Source: Rhodothermales bacterium (GTDB lineage Bacteria > Bacteroidota > Rhodothermia > Rhodothermales > JANQRZ01). Taken from it: a DNA stretch of 64,000 nt. Positions 9,559 through 18,904 of the stretch are shown here, piece after piece (the first letter of the stretch is position 1; the number at the start of each line of letters is the position of its first letter). The position numbers were made by a program, and so were the translations under genes. The stretch lies in NCBI GenBank assembly GCA_028284265.1, contig JANQRZ010000018.1:62001-126000 (forward strand), given 5' to 3'. A model generated the notes under the pieces. The model had not been told where the DNA came from. It worked only from the letters and a program-made list of their open reading frames with translations, and did no database searches.

Positions 9559-10563
9559 TCAGTACGACAGCACCCGCTCGTAGTCCTCCAGTTCTTCGAG
9601 CACCTTGCCGGTCCCGCGCACCACCGCCGTCAGCGGATCTTCGACGACGTAGACTGGAAGCTCGGTCCGCTCGCGGAGCATCACGTCAAGGCCCTTGAGC
9701 ATGGCCCCGCCGCCGGTCAGCATGATGCCGCGCTCTAGGATATCGCCGCCGAGTTCGGGCGGGGTCTTTTCGAGCGCCCGCATCACGGCCGCCGCGATCT
9801 GCGCGATCTGCGAGCGAAGCGCCTCGCGCACGTCCTCGCTCGACACGGTGCGCGTCTTCGGAACGCCGGAGACGAGGTCGCGGCCTTTGATCGACAACTC
9901 CAACTCGGGGTCGAGCGGGACCGCGCTGCCGACCTCGCACTTGATAAGCTCGGCGGTGCGCTCGCCGATGAGGAGGTTGTGGTGCTTCTTGAAATACTGG
10001 ATAATCGCCGCGTCGATCTCGTCGCCACCCACGCGGATCGACTCATCGACGACGATCCCGTTCATCGCGATCACCGCGATCTCGGTCGTCCCCCCGCCGA
10101 TGTCGACGATCATGTTGCCGATGGGTTCGCGGACGTTCAGCCCGATCCCGACTGCCGCCGCCATCGGCTCGTCGATGAGCCGGACGTTCTTCGCTCCGGC
10201 ATACTCCGCCGAGTCGCGCACGGCGCGCTTCTCGACCTCGGTGATGCCGCTTGGCACGCAGATCACCATCTTGCCGATCCGCTTGGACCAGCCCGGATTG
10301 ACCTTCTTGATGAGGCCCTTGATGAGGTACTCGGCCACCTCGAAGTCCGCGATTACACCGTCGCGGAGCGGGCGGATCGTCTCGATCTCGCGGTGCGTCC
10401 GCTCGTGCATGAGCTGGGCTTCCAGCCCGATGGCCTCCGGCTTCCCCGTGCTCCGGTTGATGGCGACGATGGACGGCTCGTTGAGGACGATGCCTTTGTC
10501 GCGGATGTAGATGAGCGTGTTCGCCGTCCCGAGGTCGATGGCGATGTCGTTGGTGAGGAACAA
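9559..10563 (-). CDS. mreB: rod shape-determining protein MreB
   Basis: DIAIDLGTANTLIYIRDKGIVLNEPSIVAI, VCVPSGITEVEKRAVRDSAEYAGAKNVRLIDEPMAAAVGIGL, IVDIGGGTTEIAVIAMNGIV. Confidence 0.98.
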   Translation of the reverse strand: MFLTNDIAIDLGTANTLIYIRDKGIVLNEPSIVAINRSTGKPEAIGLEAQLMHERTHREIETIRPLRDGVIADFEVAEYLIKGLIKKVNPGWSKRIGKMVICVPSGITEVEKRAVRDSAEYAGAKNVRLIDEPMAAAVGIGLNVREPIGNMIVDIGGGTTEIAVIAMNGIVVDESIRVGGDEIDAAIIQYFKKHHNLLIGERTAELIKCEVGSAVPLDPELELSIKGRDLVSGVPKTRTVSSEDVREALRSQIAQIAAAVMRALEKTPPELGGDILERGIMLTGGGAMLKGLDVMLRERTELPVYVVEDPLTAVVRGTGKVLEELEDYERVLSY

Positions 10564-10644
10564 GGTGGTGGGCGGGTGGGGGTGAGCTGGGCGGCTGGGA
10601 GAACGTTGGAAGATAGCTAAACGGACTGCCCGGAGCGAGCCGGG

Positions 10645-10736
10645 AGACTAGAGAAGAGAAAGAGGAGAGGGAAAAGACTGAAAAGAGAGACCCGTCTTTC
10701 TCTTCCTTCTTTTCTGTCTCCTCTCTCTTCTCCCTC
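10645..10736. repeat. homopurine/homopyrimidine inverted repeat between purH and mreB
   Basis: GAGACTAGAGAAGAGAAAGAGGAGAGGGAAAAGACTGAAAAGAGAGAC followed by GTCTTTCTCTTCCTTCTTTTCTGTCTCCTCTCTCTTCTCCCTC. Confidence 0.8.
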
Positions 10737-12327
10737 AATGCCGGAAGTGCCGTGCGCCGGTAAAGACCATCGCAAGATCGTGTTCGTCAGCGGCGGCGAT
10801 CACCTCCTCGTCGCGGACCGAGCCGCCGGGCTGAACCACCGCATGGGCGCCAGCCGAGGCAGCAGCGAGAAGTCCGTCAGCGAACGGAAAGAAAGCATCG
10901 GAGGCTACGACCGAGTTCTCAAGCGACAACTCCGTTTTCCCGGCCTTCATCACGGCGATTTCGCTCGCGTCGATCCGGCTCATCTGCCCGGCCCCGATGC
11001 CGAGCGTCGCGCCGCCTCCGGCGTAGACGATGGCGTTCGACTTGACGTGCTTGCAGACGCGCCACGCGAAGTCGAGGTCGGCCCACTCCCGGTCGGTCGG
11101 CTCCCGCTTCGTGGCGACGGTGCAGCGGGCGCGGAGATCGTCGGCAGACCCGAGCGGCGGATTCGCCTCTTGGACCAGCAGGCCGCCCGCCGCCGTCCGC
11201 ACGTCGAGCGGCTCGGCTCCTACCTCCGGCAGGCTTTGAATGAGGCGACGGTTCTTCTTCTGCTGGAGGAAGGCGAGCACGCCCTCCTCATAGTCCGGCG
11301 CGATGATGATCTCGGTAAAGATCTCGTCGATAGCCTCGGCGGTCGCCCGGTCGAGCGAGCGATTCACGACGACGATCCCGCCGAACGGACTCTGCCGGTC
11401 GGTGGCGAACGCCTTGCGGTAGGCCGCCTCCAGCGAGTCGCCGGTCCCGACGCCGCATGGGTTGGTGTGCTTGAGGATCGCCACCGTCGGCCCGGCAGCC
11501 TCGAACTCGCGGATGAGGTCGAATGCCGCGCTCAGGTCGATCAGGTTGTTGAACGAAAGGTCCTTGCCGTGCAGCTTGTCGAAGACCCGATCTGGCTCAC
11601 CGTAGAGCGCAGCGGCCTGGTGCGGGTTCTCACCGTAGCGAAGCGCCTGCGCGCGGGGCAGTGAAACGTTAAACGTGGCTGGAAGCGCCGTGCCCTCGCT
11701 CGCGTCCCGGTCGAAGTAATCCGAGATCGCTGCGTCGTACTCGGCGGTGTGCGTGAACGCCGCGCCAGCCAGCCGCCGCCGCGTGACGAGGCCGAGTTGC
11801 CCGTCGTTCGCCTCCAGTTCTTCAGCCACCGCATCGTACTGGCCCGGCGACGTGACCACGCCGACAAAGAAAAAGTTCTTCGCCGCGGCCCGCACCATCG
11901 TCGGCCCGCCGATGTCCACGTTCTCGATGACGACCGCGTCGGTCACGTCATCCTGCGCTACGGCCTGCGCGAACGGGTAGAGGTTGACCACAACGAGGTC
12001 GATGGGCGTGATCCCGTGCTCTTCCAGTTGGGCGAGGTCGTCGGGGTCGGTGCGGCGGGCGAGGAGACCGGCGTGGATCTTCGGGTGGAGCGTCTTGACA
12101 CGCCCGCCAAGGAGTTCGGGTGAGGCTGTGACCTCGGCCACATCGCGCACGGTCAACCCTGCCTCACGGAGCGTCCGCGCCGTGCCACCCGTCGAGATGA
12201 GTTCGACGCCAAGGGCGGCGAGACGGCGGGCGAAGTCGGCGAGGCCAGTTTTGTCGGAGACGGAGAGGAGCGCGCGGCGCACCGAGTAGTGGTCGGCGGG
12301 CGGCGGAAGGTCTTTCGTTTGAATCAT
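10735..12327 (-). CDS. purH: bifunctional AICAR transformylase/IMP cyclohydrolase PurH
   Basis: [82 protein letters not shown]. Confidence 0.98.
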   Translation of the reverse strand: MIQTKDLPPPADHYSVRRALLSVSDKTGLADFARRLAALGVELISTGGTARTLREAGLTVRDVAEVTASPELLGGRVKTLHPKIHAGLLARRTDPDDLAQLEEHGITPIDLVVVNLYPFAQAVAQDDVTDAVVIENVDIGGPTMVRAAAKNFFFVGVVTSPGQYDAVAEELEANDGQLGLVTRRRLAGAAFTHTAEYDAAISDYFDRDASEGTALPATFNVSLPRAQALRYGENPHQAAALYGEPDRVFDKLHGKDLSFNNLIDLSAAFDLIREFEAAGPTVAILKHTNPCGVGTGDSLEAAYRKAFATDRQSPFGGIVVVNRSLDRATAEAIDEIFTEIIIAPDYEEGVLAFLQQKKNRRLIQSLPEVGAEPLDVRTAAGGLLVQEANPPLGSADDLRARCTVATKREPTDREWADLDFAWRVCKHVKSNAIVYAGGGATLGIGAGQMSRIDASEIAVMKAGKTELSLENSVVASDAFFPFADGLLAAASAGAHAVVQPGGSVRDEEVIAAADEHDLAMVFTGARHFRH

Positions 12328-13007
12328 GGTTGGAGGTCGGAATCGAGAAGGACACGGCGGCCTTCGATGCGAATGTGGCCGTCGGCGAAAAGGCGGAGGG
12401 CTTGGGGATACAGGGCGTGCTCAACCGTGAGGACACGCGCGGCGAGCGTTTCGGGTGTATCGTCGGCATGAACCGGGACTGGCTCCTGCAAGACGATAGG
12501 GCCGGTGTCGTACTCCTCGTCCACAAGGTGGACCGTCGCCCCGCTCCACCGGACGCCATGCGCGAGCGCGGCCTCGTGGACGCGACGACCGTAAAACCCC
12601 GGTCCACCGAACGCAGGCAGGAGCGACGGGTGGATGTTGAGGATGCGATGCCGAAATGCCTGAACCACCACGCCGGGAATCTGCTTGAGGTAGCCCGCGA
12701 GCGCGATGAAGTTCACCGCCTCCGCGTTCAGCACGTCGAGCAGTGCCGCACCGAACGCTTCGGCACCCGCGAAGTCACGAGGGTGCAGCACGACCGTCGG
12801 AATGCTCACCCGTTCGGCCCGCTCGAGCGCCCCAATGCCGTCGCGGTCCGAGACGACGAGCACGACCTCGGCGTTCAACGTGCCTGCGCTGATGGCGTCG
12901 AGGATAGCCTGCATATTCGAGCCACCGCCCGAAGCTAAAACGGCAAGTCGAAGGCCATTCGCTGATTGGCTGGCTGATTGGGAAGTAGACATCTCAGATT
13001 GGGTCAA
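12324..13007 (-). CDS. purN: phosphoribosylglycinamide formyltransferase PurN
   Basis: RLAVLASGGGSNMQAILDAISAG, FIALAGYLKQIPGVVVQAFRHRILNIHPSLLPAFGGPGFYGRRVHEAALAHGVRWSGATVHLVDEEYDTGPIVLQ; probable start MSTSQSASQSANGL at 12989. Confidence 0.95.
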   Translation of the reverse strand: MTQSEMSTSQSASQSANGLRLAVLASGGGSNMQAILDAISAGTLNAEVVLVVSDRDGIGALERAERVSIPTVVLHPRDFAGAEAFGAALLDVLNAEAVNFIALAGYLKQIPGVVVQAFRHRILNIHPSLLPAFGGPGFYGRRVHEAALAHGVRWSGATVHLVDEEYDTGPIVLQEPVPVHADDTPETLAARVLTVEHALYPQALRLFADGHIRIEGRRVLLDSDLQP

Positions 13008-13042
13008 TCACTCATTCACCAAATCGCTCAATCACCCAATGC
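12957..13042. repeat. heptad-like GATTGGC/CAATCAGC inverted repeat at the ldcA-purN junction
   Basis: Minus strand ATTGGGTGATTGAGCGATTTGGTGAATGAGTGATTGACCCAATCTGAGATGTCTACTTCCCAATCAGCCAGCCAATCAGCGAAT; shares GAATGAGTGATTGA and CAATCAGCC units with 17811-17885. Confidence 0.85.
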
Positions 13043-14003
13043 CCACAGCGGGTTCGAGGACGGTGAGCACGGCAGAGTCGGCATCGACTTCCAGCCGGGC
13101 GCGGACACCAACCGGCAGCGTGCTCTTGGGGCGGATGTGGCCGTAGACAAGGCCGCGCGCGACGGGGTAGGACAACTCAGCGGTGTAGTGATCGAGCACC
13201 TCCTCCAGCGAGAGCGCCGGACGGTTCTCGGGCGGGGCGGCTCCGGTGAACGCGCCGAGGACGAGGCCGCCGAGTTGGTCGAGCACACCCGCCAGCTTGA
13301 GTTGGGCGAACAGCCGGTCCACCCGGTATGGCGACTCGCCAACTTCTTCGACGAACAGAATCGTTCCGGTAAGATCGGGCAGATACGGCGTACCCAATAG
13401 CGTGGTAATGAGTGTTAGGTTGCCGCCGAGGAGCACGCCCTCGGCCTCACCCGGTCGCACGCCATCGAGCGCCTCCCCGACGGGGCCAACGATCTCCCCA
13501 ACACCACCCTGCGCGAAGTGCCAGAAGAGGCCCTCGCTCTTGGCATCCATCTTCGACCAGTCGGGCGCGACCATCGGACCGCTCAGGCCCGGCAGCCCGG
13601 CCTTGACGTAGAGCGCGAAGTGGAGCGCCGTGATGTCGCTGTACCCGACGATCAGCTTCGGATGAGTGCGGGCCGCGTCGTAGTCGAGGTCGGGCAGGAG
13701 GCGGAGTGTGCCATAGCCACCCCGCAGGCAGAAGATGGCGCCGAGGTCGTCCCGCCGGAGCAGGGTATTGAATTCGTCGAGCCGCTCGGCGTCGGGTCCG
13801 GCGAGGAAGCCGTGCGGCAGGATTTCGAGGCGCGGGGTCTCGACCCGCAGGCCGCGTGCCCGGAGCGCGGCGAGACCGTCGCGGTAGCTGACCTCATCGA
13901 GCGGCGCGCTCGCGGGGGCAGCGACGGCGATAGTGCTGGAATGCAGGAGCGGAGGCGGCGTGGGCACGGGCAATGGGGGTAGGCGGAGCAGCCATTTCGA
14001 CAC
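13032..14003 (-). CDS. LD-carboxypeptidase (peptidase S66, LdcA/MccF family)
   Basis: STIAVAAPASAPLDEVSYRDGLAALRARGLRVE, AIFCLRGGYGTLRLLPDLDYDAARTHPKLIVGYSDITALHFALY; start uncertain (ORF extends to 14108). Confidence 0.87.
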   Translation of the reverse strand: MSKWLLRLPPLPVPTPPPLLHSSTIAVAAPASAPLDEVSYRDGLAALRARGLRVETPRLEILPHGFLAGPDAERLDEFNTLLRRDDLGAIFCLRGGYGTLRLLPDLDYDAARTHPKLIVGYSDITALHFALYVKAGLPGLSGPMVAPDWSKMDAKSEGLFWHFAQGGVGEIVGPVGEALDGVRPGEAEGVLLGGNLTLITTLLGTPYLPDLTGTILFVEEVGESPYRVDRLFAQLKLAGVLDQLGGLVLGAFTGAAPPENRPALSLEEVLDHYTAELSYPVARGLVYGHIRPKSTLPVGVRARLEVDADSAVLTVLEPAVGIG

Positions 14004-14118
14004 GCGAAAAAGCCTTGACGCGACAGCCAGCGGAAGATAGAATCCTACCGAGTAAAGGCCCCGTGAAAGCCTCGCCACTTCGCGTACCTTACGCCCAATC
14101 CTCCTCAACGTCAGACGA

Positions 14119-14206
14119 TGTCATTTCGACGAACGTAGTGAGGAGAAATCTCCTACGTCGAAGTATACCGCACCGAAGGGGATTTCTCGCTTCGCTCGAA
14201 ATGACA
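14119..14206. repeat. inverted repeat with TGTCATTTCGA termini
   Basis: TGTCATTTCGACGAACGTAGTGAGGAGAAATCTCC ... GGGGATTTCTCGCTTCGCTCGAAATGACA. Confidence 0.9.
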
Positions 14207-14259
14207 TGCATGGGGTTGAGAGCCTGTCTTAACCCCCATCTCATTTGCTTTCTCTAGCC

Positions 14260-15696
14260 ATGCTTCGCACGCTGCTCATCCTACTCCTTGTCCTGCCCGT
14301 CACCGGCTGCAACTCGACCGAGCCGATGGTCGACCCGTTCGATCCCGACGACGTGGACTATGCCGCCATCGACAACCCGGCCTTCGCGGAGGACGTGCGC
14401 CCGCTGCTCGTCGCCCGCTGCGGCGACTGCCACGGCGCGGACGATGACCTCGACGCGACCTCGTGGGACGGACTCATCGCCGGGTCCAGCGGAAGCGAAG
14501 CTCTCATCGCCTATGACAGCGAGAACAGCTTGATGATCGAGTTGATGACGAAGCTGCCCACCGAGCATCCGGCCTACGAGGCGCACCAGCTTGACCCTAG
14601 CGAAGTGGACTTCCTCAAGCGGTGGATCGACCAGGGCGCGAAGAACGCGGACGGTGCCGTTCCCTACGCCGGGACCGACCGGAGCCGGGTCTACGTCTGC
14701 AACCAGATGGCTGGGCAGGTCTCGATCATCGACATCGAGAACATGGTTGTGGCACGCAACATCTCGTTCGGTGCCCCGATGGCGACCACACCGCACGACG
14801 TGGACGTGGAGCCAGACGGCAGCGCGTGGTACGTCGCCCTCATCAACGCCAACAGCGTCCTGAAGTACGACGCCGCGACCAATGAACTCATGGCGACGGC
14901 GCTCCTCGACCCGACGTTCAAGCCGGGGATGCTCGCGCTCGACCCGAACAGCGACCGGCTCTATTCGGGCCGCTCCTTCAGCGACCTCTCCGGCGGCCAG
15001 AGCGTCTACACTATCGAGCGTTCGACGATGACGGCGACCGAAGCCGCGATTCCCTACACCCGCCCCCATCCCATTGCCGTCACCAACGACGGGAGCTACC
15101 TCCTCTCGGGTAGTCTCGCCGACAATATCATCGCCTCCTACGACACGGCGGACCCGGAGCTCGAACTCACCGATCAGGTGACGGTCGACGGCCAGCAGAA
15201 GTCGTTCGTCCACTATGCTATCGCCCCAAATAACAACGTGGCCGTGCTGACCTCGCAGCTTTCGCAAGAGCTTTACTTCATCGACATCTCGGACCCAGAG
15301 AACCTATCGATCCTCAGCGTCGTGCAGGTGGGCAACCAGCCCTGGCACCCGACCTACAGCCCGGACGGTAGCCGCGTCTACGTCCCGAACCGGCTCTCGA
15401 ACTCGGTCTCCGTTGTGGATGCAAGTGATCCGGCGAACCCGAGCGTGACGGCGACGATTGAGGACGAGCGCTTCGCCATGCCGCACGGCAGCGGGATCAC
15501 CGCCGACGGGCGCTACCTCTTCGTCGCGAACCGGAACCAAGACTTCGAAGACGGCCCGCGCTACACGCCGCGCTACCCGTTCGGCGACAACGCGAACGTC
15601 GGCCACCTCTCGGTGATCGACACGCAGACGTTGGAGGTCATCAAGGTGCTGGAGGTCGAGGAGTTCGCCTCGGGCGTCTCAGTGTATGAACCGTAA
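14260..15696 (+). CDS. lipoprotein with N-terminal CxxCH cytochrome c-like motif and YVTN/YncE-type beta-propeller
   Basis: MLRTLLILLLVLPVTGCNS lipobox; VRPLLVARCGDCHGADDDLDATSWDGLIAGSS; SRVYVCNQMAGQVSIIDIENMVVARNISFG, YSPDGSRVYVPNRLSNSVSVVDASDP repeats. Confidence 0.8.
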   Translation: MLRTLLILLLVLPVTGCNSTEPMVDPFDPDDVDYAAIDNPAFAEDVRPLLVARCGDCHGADDDLDATSWDGLIAGSSGSEALIAYDSENSLMIELMTKLPTEHPAYEAHQLDPSEVDFLKRWIDQGAKNADGAVPYAGTDRSRVYVCNQMAGQVSIIDIENMVVARNISFGAPMATTPHDVDVEPDGSAWYVALINANSVLKYDAATNELMATALLDPTFKPGMLALDPNSDRLYSGRSFSDLSGGQSVYTIERSTMTATEAAIPYTRPHPIAVTNDGSYLLSGSLADNIIASYDTADPELELTDQVTVDGQQKSFVHYAIAPNNNVAVLTSQLSQELYFIDISDPENLSILSVVQVGNQPWHPTYSPDGSRVYVPNRLSNSVSVVDASDPANPSVTATIEDERFAMPHGSGITADGRYLFVANRNQDFEDGPRYTPRYPFGDNANVGHLSVIDTQTLEVIKVLEVEEFASGVSVYEP

Positions 15697-16369
15697 GCGA
15701 CCTCGCATCAAAATCTGCTGCATCTCCAGCATGGAAGAAGCGCAGGCAGCCATCCGACTCGGAGCCGATGCGCTCGGCTTGGTCTCGGCGATGCCGAGCG
15801 GGCCGGGCGTGATCGGCGAGGACCGGATCACGGAGATCGCTGCGACCGTGCCGCCGCCCATCGCTACGTTCCTCCTGACGAGCGCACAAGACGCCGACGC
15901 CATCATCGACCAGCAGCGCCGCTGCCGGACGAACACGCTCCAACTCTGCGACCGGCTGCCCGACGGTGCTCACGCCCGACTCCGGGCGGAACTCCCCGGC
16001 GTCGCCCTCGTGCAGGTGATTCACGTCACTGGCCCTGAATCGCTCAACGAGGCCCTCGCCGTTGCCCCGCATGTCGACGCCCTATTACTCGACTCCGGGC
16101 GACCCGATGCGGCGCAGAAAGTGCTCGGCGGGACCGGCCGGACGCACGACTGGTCGGTGAGCCGGGCGATCTGCGCCCAGTCTCCGGTGCCGGTCTTCCT
16201 GGCGGGCGGCCTCAACGCGGGCAACGTCGCCGAGGCTATCCGGCAGGTCCAGCCGTTCGGCATCGACATTTGCTCCGGCGTTCGCACCGCCGATACCCTC
16301 GATGAGGCGAAGCTCGCTCGCTTCATTGACACTACCCACACTGCTCTCTCACCCTCCACCGCCCCATGA
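15686..16369 (+). CDS. phosphoribosylanthranilate isomerase (TrpF)-like protein, divergent
   Basis: PRIKICCISSMEEAQAAIRLGADALGLVSAMPSGPGVI, VHVDALLLDSGRPD-like segment, VPVFLAGGLNAGNVAEAIRQVQPFGIDICSGVRT; canonical KICG is KICC here. Confidence 0.75.
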   Translation: MNRKRPRIKICCISSMEEAQAAIRLGADALGLVSAMPSGPGVIGEDRITEIAATVPPPIATFLLTSAQDADAIIDQQRRCRTNTLQLCDRLPDGAHARLRAELPGVALVQVIHVTGPESLNEALAVAPHVDALLLDSGRPDAAQKVLGGTGRTHDWSVSRAICAQSPVPVFLAGGLNAGNVAEAIRQVQPFGIDICSGVRTADTLDEAKLARFIDTTHTALSPSTAP

Positions 16370-17811
16370 ACGTCGCCACCACGAACGCCCCGTTCAAGGA
16401 GATCGACGCCGATCTCCTCGTCCTCTTCGCTCGCCCGGAAACCAGCCTCGCTGACACGTTTCCCGGCATCGAGCAGGCCGAAGCCGACGCAACCGAATCG
16501 GATACCCCCGTGCTGTTCTACGCCGATGGACAGCGCCTCGCGCTCGTGGGGATCAAGGACGACGAAGCGGAAACCCTGCGTGCGGCGGCAGCGAAGGGAG
16601 CTTCAACCGCGCAGAAGCTGAAAGCTGCATCCGTCGCCCTCGCGCTTCCCGACGCGGGGCCAGAGCAAACCGCCGCCCTCGTCGAGGGCTTCATCCTCGG
16701 CGGCTATCAATTCCTCGATTACAAGACGGGCGATAATCAGCCCACCTCTGTCGAGACACTGACGCTCCACGGCAGCGGGATCGACGAGGCGGTCGAGGCA
16801 GCACGCATTCGCGCCGAGTCGGCCTGCTTCGCGCGCGACCTCGTCAACACTTCGCCGCACGACAAGACACCGGTGTTGCTCGCCGAGCGGGCGAAGAAGA
16901 TGGCGACGGAGGTAGGCTTGGAATGCGAGGTCTGGAACAAGGCCCGCGTCGAGAAAGAGCGGATGGGCGGACTGCTCGCCGTCAACCGGGGCAGCCAAGA
17001 CCCGCCTGCGTTCATCATCTTGGAGCACAAGCCGGAGCACCCGGTCAACGAGCGCCCCATCGTGCTCGTCGGCAAGGCCGTCGTGTTCGATACGGGTGGA
17101 CTGTCGCTGAAGCCGACGAAGAACTCGATGGACAAGATGAAGGCGGACATGGGCGGCGGAGCCGCCGTGCTCGGCGCGATGCGGGCCGTCGCTGCGCTCG
17201 ACCTGCCCCTGCACGTCGTCGCCCTCGTACCCGCCACCGACAACCGACCCGGCGAGAAGGCCTACGTCCCCGGCGACGTGGTAACGATGCGCTCCGGCCT
17301 GACCGTTGAGGTCCTCAACACCGATGCCGAGGGCCGCATGATCCTCGCCGACGCCCTCGACGTTGCGAAGGAGCACAGCCCCGAACTGACAGTGAGTGTG
17401 GCGACGCTGACCGGCGCGGCGGTCGTCGCCCTCGGCACCCGCGTCGCCGCCGTGCTGACGAGCGAAGACGACGATAGCCTGTCTCGCCTCGACGCCTTCA
17501 CTGCCGCGGGCGACCGAACCGGTGAATGGATAGCTCCGCTCCCGATGCGGGCGCACTACGCCGAGCAACTCAAGAGCGACACGGCGGACATCAAGAACGT
17601 CGGCGGGCGCGAGGCAGGGACCATCACCGCCGCCAAGTTCTTGGAGCACTTCACACGCGACGACGGCGAGGCGGCCTATCCGTGGGTCCACCTCGATATC
17701 GCCGGAACGGCCTTCCTCCAAGGCACGACGCAGCCCTACCGCCCGTCCGGCGGCACCGGCTTCGGCGTCCGCCTGCTCATGGATGTGCTGGAGCACCGGG
17801 TGATGGAATGA
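16366..17811 (+). CDS. pepA: leucyl aminopeptidase (peptidase M17)
   Basis: VLVGKAVVFDTGGLSLKPTKNSMDKMKADMGGGAAVLGAM, VEVLNTDAEGRMILADAL (NTDAEGR), WVHLDIAGTAF. Confidence 0.95.
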   Translation: MNVATTNAPFKEIDADLLVLFARPETSLADTFPGIEQAEADATESDTPVLFYADGQRLALVGIKDDEAETLRAAAAKGASTAQKLKAASVALALPDAGPEQTAALVEGFILGGYQFLDYKTGDNQPTSVETLTLHGSGIDEAVEAARIRAESACFARDLVNTSPHDKTPVLLAERAKKMATEVGLECEVWNKARVEKERMGGLLAVNRGSQDPPAFIILEHKPEHPVNERPIVLVGKAVVFDTGGLSLKPTKNSMDKMKADMGGGAAVLGAMRAVAALDLPLHVVALVPATDNRPGEKAYVPGDVVTMRSGLTVEVLNTDAEGRMILADALDVAKEHSPELTVSVATLTGAAVVALGTRVAAVLTSEDDDSLSRLDAFTAAGDRTGEWIAPLPMRAHYAEQLKSDTADIKNVGGREAGTITAAKFLEHFTRDDGEAAYPWVHLDIAGTAFLQGTTQPYRPSGGTGFGVRLLMDVLEHRVME

Positions 17812-17885
17812 TTCGCCGAATGAGTGATTGATTTGTCTCACATGACTACGCCTGAATCAGCCAATCAGCCAATCGGCGAATCAGT
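17811..17885. repeat. heptad-like GATTGGC/CAATCAGC inverted repeat at the pepA-pdxA junction
   Basis: ATTCGCCGAATGAGTGATTGATTTGTCTCACATGACTACGCCTGAATCAGCCAATCAGCCAATCGGCGAATCAG; carries the pdxA ATG at 17842. Confidence 0.85.
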
Positions 17886-18864
17886 AAATAGACTACCCCG
17901 CCTCGCCCTTACCCTCGGCGACCCCAACGGGATCGGCGCCGAGGTCGTGCTGAAAACGCTCACCGATGCCGCGTTGCGCGAGCGCGTCGATCCTGTCGCG
18001 GTCGGCTCCGAGGTCGTGCTGCGAGCGCACGCCGAACGGCTGGGGCTGGAGGACGTGGCGGCGAGCCTTGAGATATGGGAGGTCGCGCCCGGTGAGACGC
18101 CGTCGGTCGCGTGGGGCGAGACGACCGCGACAGGCGGACGGCTCGCCATGCAGGCTGTCGAGCGGGCCGTGGATGCCTGCCTCGCGGGTGAGGCCGACGC
18201 GATGGTGACAGCCCCGATCTCGAAAGAGGCAATCACGCTCGCGGGCTACCGCTTCCCCGGTCACACCGAGTTCATCGCCCAGCGCACGCGCGCCGACGGT
18301 GTCGTGATGATGCTCCTCGACCCGCACGTCCCCGGCCTCCGCGTCGCGCTCGTCACAACCCACCTCCCCGTCCGCGCCGTCGCCGAGGCCATCACACCCG
18401 ACGCGATCCTCGACACCCTCCGCCGTCTCGATGGAAGTCTGCGGCAGGACTTCGGGATCGACTCGCCGAAGATCGCCGTGCTCGGCCTCAACCCGCATGC
18501 GGGCGATGGCGGCGTGATCGGCACCGAGGACCGCAATATCGTCGAGCCGACGCTGGAACAAGCCCGCGCCGAAGGATTCGATGCCGCCGGCCCTTTTCCC
18601 GCCGATGCGTTCTTCGGACGGCGCGGCTTTGAGCGACACGATGCGGTCTTGGCGATGTATCACGATCAGGGCCTCGCGCCGTTCAAAGCGCTCGCGATGG
18701 GCGGCGGGGTCAATTTCAGCGCGGGCCTCCCCATCGTCCGCACCTCACCTGACCACGGCACCGGGTTCGACATCGCTGGACAAGGGATCGCCGACGCAGC
18801 CAGCTTCCGCGAGGCCGTCCTTCTCGCCGCCGAGATTGCCGAGCGGAGGCGTGCAGGCCGGTAG
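17842..18864 (+). CDS. pdxA: 4-hydroxythreonine-4-phosphate dehydrogenase PdxA
   Basis: LALTLGDPNGIGAEVVLKTL, TAPISKEAITLAGYRFPGHTEFIAQRT, LGLNPHAGDGGVIGTED, YHDQGLAPFKALAMGGGVNFSAGLPIVRTSPDHGTGFDIAGQG. Confidence 0.95.
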   Translation: MTTPESANQPIGESVNRLPRLALTLGDPNGIGAEVVLKTLTDAALRERVDPVAVGSEVVLRAHAERLGLEDVAASLEIWEVAPGETPSVAWGETTATGGRLAMQAVERAVDACLAGEADAMVTAPISKEAITLAGYRFPGHTEFIAQRTRADGVVMMLLDPHVPGLRVALVTTHLPVRAVAEAITPDAILDTLRRLDGSLRQDFGIDSPKIAVLGLNPHAGDGGVIGTEDRNIVEPTLEQARAEGFDAAGPFPADAFFGRRGFERHDAVLAMYHDQGLAPFKALAMGGGVNFSAGLPIVRTSPDHGTGFDIAGQGIADAASFREAVLLAAEIAERRRAGR

Positions 18865-18904
18865 CCCTCTCGCTATCTTCTGCTCTCCCCTGCCCCAGCA
18901 CCTC

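Noticed and set aside
12957-13042. GATTGGC/CAATCAC short direct units as a possible CRISPR array
   Set aside because: Units are 7-9 nt with no unique spacers and form an inverted, not direct, array.
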